Shown: positions 1 through 4,891 of the stretch, piece by piece
How positions within the stretch are numbered: the stretch's first letter is position 1
Layout of the letters: every line of letters begins with the position of its first letter
DNA from: Eubacterium sp.
GTDB taxonomy: Bacteria; Bacillota; Clostridia; Lachnospirales; Lachnospiraceae
Assembly: GCA_020844525.1 (NCBI GenBank)
Contig: JAJGAH010000166.1
Span: 1 to 6,144, forward strand
DNA: 6,144 nt
Direction of reading: 5' to 3'
Made by a program: the position numbers and the translations under genes
Notes under the pieces: generated by a model
Database searches by the model: none
Told to the model about the DNA's origin: nothing
What the model saw: only the letters and a program-made list of their open reading frames with translations

Positions 1-14
1 TAGCAGCATAAAGA

Positions 15-50
15 ATACCGCCAGCTGATTCATTCCTCAACTGACGGTAT
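15..50 (-). terminator. Probable intrinsic terminator of the leftward lacI-type gene
   Basis: Positions 15-28 and 37-50 form an inverted repeat with an 8-base loop. Read on the plus strand the stem has two C/A mismatches. In the minus-strand transcript the same two positions become G-U pairs, so all 14 positions pair. That asymmetry suggests the stem works in leftward transcripts, as expected for the end of the repressor gene stopping at 205. The following tract on the minus strand is only modestly U-rich (TCTTTATG), so termination may be weak. Confidence 0.5.
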
Positions 51-204
51 CCAATCACTTATTATTTTTCACTGTCCCCTTGACGGGTAGCACACCAAAT
101 CGAATGAAATACGCAATGATATCGTACGGTATTATTTCAGAAACGAACGAAATATTCAGGAGATAAAAGTGTGGAAATGCTTGTGGCAGGGTATAAAGCG
201 CTCT
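51..204. other. Short non-coding region downstream of the regulator
   Basis: This AT-rich stretch lies between the hairpin and the end of the repressor gene. It holds a near-perfect 14-base palindrome at 119-132 (centre CGTACG, one mismatched pair) and an AGGAGAT Shine-Dalgarno-like sequence at 158-164, followed by GTG codons at 169 and 171. The second GTG opens a 47-codon frame (171-314) that runs antisense into the repressor gene. No recognisable gene was found here. It could be the remains of a former rightward gene start, or chance. Confidence 0.35.
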
Positions 205-1212
205 TTATGCAGATCCCCGCACCACAACACTGGTCGAAATCTCTGTCTTCACCGTATGCGGCACCGGGCACTGGATCTGCCAGATCAGCTGCCGCACAGC
301 AGTCTGCCCCATAAACCGGCGCGGGATGTCCACCGTACTCAGGGCGGGCTCAATGATCTGCCCCTCCCGTATATTGTCGAAACCAATTACCGGGATATCC
401 TCCGGTACCCGGATTCCCCGAGCCTGCAGCGCCTTGATCGTCCCGATCGCAATCAGATCATTATCCGCAAAATAGCAGCCGGCGAGCTTTGCGTGCCCGT
501 CGATCAGCTCCAGCATATCACTACGGGCACCTTCGATGGTGGGTGAGAGATCATGAATCACCGAGTTGCTGACAGACATGCCATTCTCCCGTACAGCCCG
601 CTTGAAACCGACATCCCGTTCGAAAAAGTTCTGGATCGACAGGGACGACTTCAGGTGGCCGGGCTGCCGGTGGTATTTGTGAATCAGATAATTGGCAGCC
701 AGGTACGCTCCCTGGGCGTTATTGATCAGAATACTGCTGCAGTCAACGGTCTCAAAGCAGGAATCCAGCAGGACCATGGGGAGATTCAGGTGCAGAAATT
801 TTTCACAGACCTCTGCCGAGATCTCTGTCCCCAGCAGGATGATGCCGGCACAGTCCGTGCCGCGCAGATCTCCGGCGATTTCCGCAAAATCATCGGTCTG
901 CTCATAGAGCTGGAGTGTGCGCAGAGGGTACTGGTTTTTCCGGCACTCCTGCTCGATACCATCGGTCAGCTCCGTAAAGATCGGCGAATAATTCAGGATT
1001 GCGTTGCTGGCACGATAAATGACGCAATAAATCTCACCCTTGCGGGCAGCGCGGGACGCCTGCCTTGAAAAATCATATCCGGCAGCCTCCGCAGCCCGGA
1101 TCACCCGCGCCCTCGTCTCTGTGCTGACACCAGGCTTATGATTCAATGCAATAGAAACAGCAGCGGCACTGATGCCAAGCTGCCTGGCAAGTTCTTTCGC
1201 AGTGATTGACAT
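205..1212 (-). CDS. LacI-family transcriptional repressor, likely local regulator of the sugar operon
   Basis: A 335-residue protein of standard LacI-family length. Residues 3-48 form the helix-turn-helix headpiece (ITAKELARQLGIS, then AAVSIALNHKPGVS and a TRARVIRAAEAAGY segment). From about residue 60 to the end is a sugar-binding domain of the periplasmic-binding-protein fold. Typical family segments are visible: AGIILLGTEIS, MVLLDSCFE, FADNDLIAIG near 248, VPEDIPVIGFDN near 270-280, and ALSTVDIP near 290. The start is supported by a GGGGAGAGAGG ribosome site 5 bases upstream on the minus strand. The gene diverges from the isomerase-transketolase-kinase operon, the usual layout for a repressor released by the pathway sugar or an intermediate. 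The family call is secure; the effector and the regulation of the neighbouring operon are inferred. No disruption is seen. Confidence 0.93.
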   Translation of the reverse strand: MSITAKELARQLGISAAAVSIALNHKPGVSTETRARVIRAAEAAGYDFSRQASRAARKGEIYCVIYRASNAILNYSPIFTELTDGIEQECRKNQYPLRTLQLYEQTDDFAEIAGDLRGTDCAGIILLGTEISAEVCEKFLHLNLPMVLLDSCFETVDCSSILINNAQGAYLAANYLIHKYHRQPGHLKSSLSIQNFFERDVGFKRAVRENGMSVSNSVIHDLSPTIEGARSDMLELIDGHAKLAGCYFADNDLIAIGTIKALQARGIRVPEDIPVIGFDNIREGQIIEPALSTVDIPRRFMGQTAVRQLIWQIQCPVPHTVKTEISTSVVVRGSA

Positions 1213-1217
1213 AGAAA

Positions 1218-1228
1218 CCTCTCTCCCC
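1218..1228 (-). promoter_or_regulatory. Ribosome binding site of the LacI-type gene
   Basis: The minus strand reads GGGGAGAGAGG, ending 5 bases before the ATG at 1212-1210. It fixes the start of the regulator. Its upstream edge overlaps the left arm of the inverted repeat at 1227-1257. Confidence 0.75.
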
Positions 1229-1257
1229 GTGACAAATAGTCTGGAAGTGTGTCACGG
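1227..1257. promoter_or_regulatory. Inverted repeat beside the regulator start, candidate autoregulatory site
   Basis: CCGTGACA (1227-1234) and TGTCACGG (1250-1257) are perfect 8-base inverted repeats separated by 15 bases. They lie just upstream of, and touch, the regulator's ribosome site. This could be an operator for autorepression or an mRNA hairpin limiting translation. The arms are spaced more widely than in a typical compact LacI operator, so the role is open. Confidence 0.4.
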
Positions 1258-1354
1258 CTTGTCTGACGCATTTAGTCTACCGCAATTCCATACTATCTGA
1301 AAGCCCTCTCCAAGAATTAAGTTAATAATTAAGTGGAAAAAACTAAATAATATA

Positions 1355-1383
1355 TGCAAATTCAGATGAATATTCACTATAAT
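1355..1383 (+). promoter_or_regulatory. Candidate promoter of the isomerase-transketolase-kinase operon
   Basis: A perfect -10 hexamer TATAAT lies at 1378-1383. The region 17 bases upstream (TGCAAA, 1355-1360) is only a poor -35 match (3 of 6). Surrounding DNA is very AT-rich. Transcription would start near 1390 and run rightward into the isomerase gene. The weak -35 element lowers confidence, though weak -35 elements do occur at regulated promoters. Confidence 0.45.
1367..1376. promoter_or_regulatory. Candidate operator palindrome in the promoter spacer
   Basis: TGAATATTCA is a perfect 10-base palindrome placed between the candidate -35 and -10 elements, ending one base before TATAAT. A repressor bound here would block RNA polymerase, so it is a reasonable target for the divergent LacI protein. 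Most LacI-family operators centre on CG, while this one centres on AT, so the assignment is tentative. Confidence 0.3.
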
Positions 1384-1417
1384 TTTAACCAGAACAGCAT
1401 AGAAAAGTGTTATATTT

Positions 1418-1459
1418 GCCTGAAAAACAGACTGGAAGAACGACAGTGTTTTTTCAGGC
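1418..1459 (+). other. Leader hairpin upstream of the operon
   Basis: GCCTGAAAAA (1418-1427) pairs perfectly with TTTTTCAGGC (1450-1459). An inner stem ACTG/CAGT (1431-1434 with 1444-1447) closes a 9-base loop, with a small internal loop between the two stems. In RNA this would be a stable imperfect hairpin within the predicted operon leader. The U-run lies inside the stem, so it is not a standard terminator. It shares bases 1457-1459 with a second short hairpin, GGCTG-GTT-CAGCC (1457-1469). Confidence 0.45.
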
Positions 1460-1518
1460 TGGTTCAGCCCCTTTTGGCAGACACTGCAGGTTAATTAAGC
1501 CCGCCGCTATGCGAGAAA

Positions 1519-1590
1519 AGATACGTAGCCACATATAGGTACGTTATGGCTTGCAGGTACGATCCAGCTTGCAGATACAGGAATGGAAAG
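1519..1590 (+). repeat. Imperfect tandem 18-base repeats before the isomerase gene
   Basis: The word AGRTAC recurs at exact 18-base steps at 1519, 1537, 1555 and 1573. The two central units, AGGTACGTTATGGCTTGC and AGGTACGATCCAGCTTGC, match at 14 of 18 positions. The outer units keep mainly the AGATAC head. The last unit runs into the isomerase ribosome site. Because 18 is a multiple of three, one frame encodes a repeated CRY-containing peptide (from an ATG at 1546), but that frame has no ribosome site. The function is unknown; it may be a protein-binding array, a leader RNA element or a decayed local duplication. Confidence 0.6.
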
Positions 1591-1593
1591 GAG
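1587..1593 (+). promoter_or_regulatory. Ribosome binding site setting the isomerase start at 1601
   Basis: AAAGGAG ends 7 bases before the ATG at 1601. An in-frame ATG at 1583 lies directly upstream of and abuts this element, with no ribosome site of its own, so the later start is preferred. Confidence 0.8.
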
Positions 1594-1600
1594 AGATTTT

Positions 1601-3004
1601 ATGGAAACCATCAAGATCGGCTTTGCCCCCACCAGAAGATCTATCTTCAGCGCCCCGGACGCGGTAAAATTCGCGAACCTGACCCGGGAAAAACTGAAGA
1701 AGATGAACATTTCATTTGTAGACATTACAGATATCAATGAGGAGGGCCTCCTCTATCAGGAGTGCGACAGAATCCGCATCGAGGAAAAATTCAAGCGTGA
1801 GAAGGTGGACGGCCTCTTTCTTCCGCACGCGAACTTCGGTACCGAGTATGAATGCGCGAGACTGGCGAAGAACCTCCACGTGCCGGTTCTGCTCTGGGGC
1901 CCCAGGGACGAGCGGCCCGAGCCGGACGGCATGCGCCTGCGCGATACCCAGTGCGGGCTGTTCGCGACCGGCAAGGTGCTCCGGAGATTCCAGGTCCCCT
2001 TCACCTACATGACCAACTGCCGCCTGGACGATCCGGAATTCGAGCGGGGCATGCAGGTCTTCCTCAGAGTCTGTAACGTGGTAAAAAAATTCCGCAGCCT
2101 GCGGATCCTGCAGCTGGGACCGAGACCCTATGACTTCTGGTCCACGATGTGCAACGAGGGAGAGCTGCTGGAAAAATTCAACATCCAGCTTGCTCCCGTA
2201 CCGCTCCCGGAGCTGACCGATGAGCTGAACCGGGTAAAAAGCGAGGAGAAGGATGAGGTGGAATCTGTCATCCGCTACTGCCAGGAGAACATGATCTGCA
2301 AAATCGAGCCGGCGTCGCTGGAAAACGTTGCTGCGCTGAAGATTGCAATGAAAAACCTTGCAGGAAAATACGGCTGCAGCGCAATCGCCATTCAGTGCTG
2401 GAATGCCCTCCAGGGCGAGATCGGCATCATGCCCTGCGCGGCCAATTCCCTGCTGAACGAGGAGGGACTTCCGGTTGTATGCGAGACAGATATCCACGGC
2501 GCCATCACACAGGTGCTTGCCGAGGCGGCGACCCTGAATGAGAAGAGAGGCATGTTTGCCGACTGGACGGTGCGTCATCCGGACAACGAGAACGGCGAGC
2601 TTCTGCAGCACTGCGGACCGTGGCCGATCTCCGTGGCAAAGGAAAAACCAACGATCTGCGTGCCGGTGGCCTTCCCCTACAACGGAGCCGTTTCCGCAGA
2701 GGCAAAGCATGGAAACCTTACGCTCACCAGGTTTGACGGGGACAACGGACAGTATTCCCTGCTGCTGGGCCATGCGAAGGGTATCGACGGACCATATACA
2801 AAGGGCACCTACCTCTGGGTAGAGGTGGAAAATCTGAAGCGCCTGGAGACAAAGCTGGTCGAGGGACCTTACATTCATCACTGCGTGGCAATCCATGAGG
2901 ACGTGGTGCCGGTGCTCTACGAGGCCTGCAAATACCTGGGCATTACACCGGATTTCTATGATCCCATCGAGGAAGATGTAAAAGCATATCTGAGAGGGGA
3001 ATAA
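1601..3004 (+). CDS. L-fucose/L-arabinose isomerase-family sugar isomerase, candidate D-apiose isomerase
   Basis: A 467-residue cytoplasmic enzyme related to the L-fucose isomerase-like family (COG2407 type), which interconverts aldoses and ketoses with a divalent metal. The N-terminal half (GFAPTRR, then VDGLFLPHANFGTEYECA and VPVLLWGPRDERPEPDG) matches the family's Rossmann-like regions. The most diagnostic part is CWNALQGEIGIMPCAANSLL followed by GLPVVCETDIHGAIT, with Glu295 and Asp297. The C-terminal GPYIHHCVAIHEDV carries His426-His427, expected to complete the metal site by comparison with FucI. The gene is first in a set with a split transketolase and an FGGY kinase. That context fits an isomerase feeding a ketose to the kinase. 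D-apiose is the leading substrate guess, from gene content only; other aldoses are not excluded. Family call strong, substrate uncertain. Confidence 0.88.
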   Translation: METIKIGFAPTRRSIFSAPDAVKFANLTREKLKKMNISFVDITDINEEGLLYQECDRIRIEEKFKREKVDGLFLPHANFGTEYECARLAKNLHVPVLLWGPRDERPEPDGMRLRDTQCGLFATGKVLRRFQVPFTYMTNCRLDDPEFERGMQVFLRVCNVVKKFRSLRILQLGPRPYDFWSTMCNEGELLEKFNIQLAPVPLPELTDELNRVKSEEKDEVESVIRYCQENMICKIEPASLENVAALKIAMKNLAGKYGCSAIAIQCWNALQGEIGIMPCAANSLLNEEGLPVVCETDIHGAITQVLAEAATLNEKRGMFADWTVRHPDNENGELLQHCGPWPISVAKEKPTICVPVAFPYNGAVSAEAKHGNLTLTRFDGDNGQYSLLLGHAKGIDGPYTKGTYLWVEVENLKRLETKLVEGPYIHHCVAIHEDVVPVLYEACKYLGITPDFYDPIEEDVKAYLRGE

Positions 3005-3072
3005 TGATGAAGTAAGCGTCAAAAAACGGATGCTCATGAAATTGTCTTGAAAAAACGAAGAGGTGAAAGAGA
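3005..3072 (+). other. Intergenic gap inside the operon
   Basis: These 68 bases separate the isomerase from transketolase subunit A. No hairpin with a T-run is visible, so read-through is expected. An AGAGGTGA ribosome site near 3059-3066 serves the ATG at 3073. Confidence 0.5.
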
Positions 3073-3903
3073 ATGCAAAACCTGAAAGTTCTGGCATACA
3101 AGCTTCGGGAGGACTGTGTCAACATCATCATGGCAGGTGGCGGCGGACACATTGGCGGGGACATGTCCGTTATGGAAATCCTGACCGACCTGTATTTCCG
3201 TCAGATGAATATATCTCCGGAGCATCCGGATGATCCAAACCGTGATCTTTTTATCATGAGCAAGGGCCATTCGATGGAAGCGTACTACGCCGTGCTGTGC
3301 GAAAAAGGATTCCTGGATCTGGAGGATGTGACCCGCAGATTTTCAAAATTCGGGTCACCGTACATCGGCCATCCGAACAACCGGCTGCCGGGAATCGAGA
3401 TGAACTCCGGCTCTCTCGGCCACGGCCTTCCGGTATCGACAGGTCTGGCACTTGCGGCGAAAATGGACAAAAAGCCGAACCGTGTCTATGTCGTGACCGG
3501 AGACGGCGAGCTCGCCGAGGGGTCGAACTGGGAGGGCGCCATGTCCGCAGCGATGTATGGTCTGGACAATCTGGTGTGGATCATTGACCGCAACCACCTG
3601 CAGATCTCCGGAAATACAGAGGATGTTATGGCTCTGGAGGACCTGAAGCAGAAGACAGCTGCCTTTGGATGGAACGTGCTGTCCATCGACGGCAATGATA
3701 TCGATGCAGTGGACGCCGCGCTTGAGAAGGCAAAAACACTGAAGGGGAAACCAACCTGTGTGATCGCGAATACCATCAAGGGCAAGGGCTCTCCGATCAT
3801 GGAAAACAAGGCCGGCTGGCACCATCACCTGCCCACGCAGGAGGAATATCAGGTGATCATGCAGGACCTCGAACGTCACAAGGAGGAGGCAGAGCATGAA
3901 TAA
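3073..3903 (+). CDS. Transketolase-like subunit A (N-terminal, thiamine diphosphate-binding half)
   Basis: A 276-residue protein covering the pyrophosphate-binding domain of a split transketolase. Conserved histidines of full-length transketolases are visible: His26 in GGGGHIGGDMS, His66 in SKGHS, His100 in YIGHPNN, and His250-252 in KAGWHHH. The thiamine diphosphate/metal motif runs from Gly143-Asp144-Gly145 (GDGELAEG) to Asn174 (IDRNHLQ). The C-terminus stops where the pyrimidine-binding half would begin; that half is encoded next door, overlapping by 8 bases, so the two products should assemble into one active enzyme. It transfers a two-carbon ketol unit between sugars. Position beside an isomerase and a kinase suggests a dedicated catabolic role, such as apulose-4-phosphate transketolase subunit A, rather than the housekeeping pentose pathway. 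His117 in GSLGHGLP sits where many homologues have Gln. Confidence 0.93.
   Translation: MQNLKVLAYKLREDCVNIIMAGGGGHIGGDMSVMEILTDLYFRQMNISPEHPDDPNRDLFIMSKGHSMEAYYAVLCEKGFLDLEDVTRRFSKFGSPYIGHPNNRLPGIEMNSGSLGHGLPVSTGLALAAKMDKKPNRVYVVTGDGELAEGSNWEGAMSAAMYGLDNLVWIIDRNHLQISGNTEDVMALEDLKQKTAAFGWNVLSIDGNDIDAVDAALEKAKTLKGKPTCVIANTIKGKGSPIMENKAGWHHHLPTQEEYQVIMQDLERHKEEAEHE
3880..3886 (+). promoter_or_regulatory. Ribosome binding site of transketolase subunit B inside the subunit A gene
   Basis: AAGGAGG lies within the last codons of subunit A and ends 9 bases before the ATG at 3896. With the ATGAATAA overlap it points to translational coupling, suiting two subunits needed in equal amounts. Confidence 0.8.
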
Positions 3904-4828
3904 AATTGCAAACCGCAAGATTATCTGTGATGTATTGATGGAGGCAGCGGCATCAGACCGGAACGTTGTCGCACTTTGCAGCGATTCCAGAGGCTCCGCC
4001 TCCCTGACACCTTTTTTTGAAAAATATCCCGAACAGTCGGTTGAGGCAGGCATCGCGGAGCAGGACCTGGTCGGCATCGCGGCCGGCCTGGCAAAAATGG
4101 GGAAAAAGCCCTACGTGGCTTCTCCTGCATCCTTTCTGACAACCCGCAGCTATGAGCAGTGCAAGATCGACTGTGCCTATTCCGATACGAATGTCAAGCT
4201 GATCGGCATCTCCGGCGGCGTCAGCTACGGTGCGCTGGGTATGAGCCACCATTCTGCCCAGGACATCGCGGCGATGAGCGCAATCCCGAACATGCGGGTC
4301 TACCTGCCAAGCGACCGTCATCAGACGCGGAAACTCATGGAGGCTCTCCTGCAGGATGAAAAATGCGCCTACATCCGTGTCGGACGCAATCCGGTAGAGG
4401 ATGTCTACACGGAGGAGGACTGCCCCTTCCAGATGAATAAGGCAACTGTGGTCCGTGAGGGCACGGACGCGGTCATCATCGCATGCGGCGAAATGGTCCG
4501 TCCGGCTGTAGACGCTGCGAAGTTTCTGGAGGCAGAGGGCATTTCCGCAGGCGTCCTGGATATGTACTGCGTGAAGCCGCTGGATACAGAAGCGATTATC
4601 AAGGCAGCAGAGAAAGCAAAGGTTGTCGTTTCAGTTGAGGAACACTCTCCCTTTGGCGGCCTTGGGTCCATGGTCGCACAGGTCGTCGGCGCAAAATGCC
4701 CGCGCAGGGTCATCACGATGGCGCTGCCCGACGCACCGGTCATCACCGGCACCTCAAAGGAGGTATTTCAGTACTACGGCCTGACCGGAGAAGGCATCGC
4801 GAAAAAGGTCAAGGAGCAGCTGGGCTGA
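3896..4828 (+). CDS. Transketolase-like subunit B (pyrimidine-binding and C-terminal half)
   Basis: A 310-residue protein equal to the second half of a transketolase. The cofactor-activating glutamate is Glu55 in GIAEQDLVGIAAGL. Next come the family segments PASFLTTRSYEQCKID and GALGMSHHSAQDIAAM (His118-His119, near the active-site histidine of full-length enzymes). The SVEEHSPFGGLGSMV segment (His250) belongs to the C-terminal transketolase domain, which ends normally at KVKEQLG. The start is fixed by an AAGGAGG site and the 8-base overlap with subunit A. The protein should be cytoplasmic and inactive without subunit A. It could also be annotated as a DXP-synthase-like or dehydrogenase E1-like protein on motifs alone, but its size and paired neighbour favour split transketolase. 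Substrate inferred from context only. Confidence 0.93.
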   Translation: MNKIANRKIICDVLMEAAASDRNVVALCSDSRGSASLTPFFEKYPEQSVEAGIAEQDLVGIAAGLAKMGKKPYVASPASFLTTRSYEQCKIDCAYSDTNVKLIGISGGVSYGALGMSHHSAQDIAAMSAIPNMRVYLPSDRHQTRKLMEALLQDEKCAYIRVGRNPVEDVYTEEDCPFQMNKATVVREGTDAVIIACGEMVRPAVDAAKFLEAEGISAGVLDMYCVKPLDTEAIIKAAEKAKVVVSVEEHSPFGGLGSMVAQVVGAKCPRRVITMALPDAPVITGTSKEVFQYYGLTGEGIAKKVKEQLG

Positions 4829-4891
4829 ATCAGAAAAATAACATTCAAACACGGGTTCAGAAGACAGTATGACACCCGAAAGGATTTTTTT
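4829..4891 (+). other. Intergenic gap before the kinase, with a short stem
   Basis: CGGGT (4852-4856) can pair with ACCCG (4874-4878) around a 17-base loop, directly before an AAAGGA ribosome site (4879-4884) that ends 7 bases before the kinase ATG. A T-run follows (TTTTTTT), but the stem is only five base pairs. It may tune kinase translation or cause slight transcript attenuation; complete termination is unlikely. Confidence 0.35.

Larger units (their letters stand above)
1213..1600. other. Divergent regulatory region between the regulator and the catabolic operon
   Basis: This 388-base stretch has no convincing gene. From left to right it holds the regulator's ribosome site with a flanking inverted repeat, a direct repeat AATTAAGT (1315-1322 and 1327-1334, 12-base period), a candidate rightward promoter around 1355-1383 with a palindrome inside, two overlapping hairpins (1418-1469), and imperfect 18-base repeats ending at the isomerase ribosome site. 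If the promoter call is right, the operon has an untranslated leader of about 210 bases. No known riboswitch class was recognised. A convincing promoter for the leftward gene was not found. Confidence 0.6.

Noticed and set aside
553..1068. 171-codon plus-strand frame inside the regulator
   Set aside because: Antisense to a clear LacI-family gene, with no ribosome site and no recognisable protein features.
1297..1311. Possible catabolite-responsive (CcpA) site
   Set aside because: CTGAAAGCCCTCTCC has about three mismatches to the consensus, including the central CG, so it is not supported.
1509..1538. Nine-codon leader peptide frame (ATG at 1509)
   Set aside because: No ribosome site and no run of regulatory codons.
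1583..1600. Upstream in-frame ATG for the isomerase
   Set aside because: The AAAGGAG site lies downstream of this ATG and is correctly spaced for the ATG at 1601.
1712..3097. Long open frame on the minus strand (461 codons) opposite the isomerase gene
   Set aside because: It is the complement of a gene with clear isomerase-family motifs, lacks recognisable domains, and arises from codon bias of the real gene.
3355..4077. 240-codon minus-strand frame across the two transketolase genes
   Set aside because: It spans the complement of two well-supported genes and shows no domain; a shadow of codon bias.
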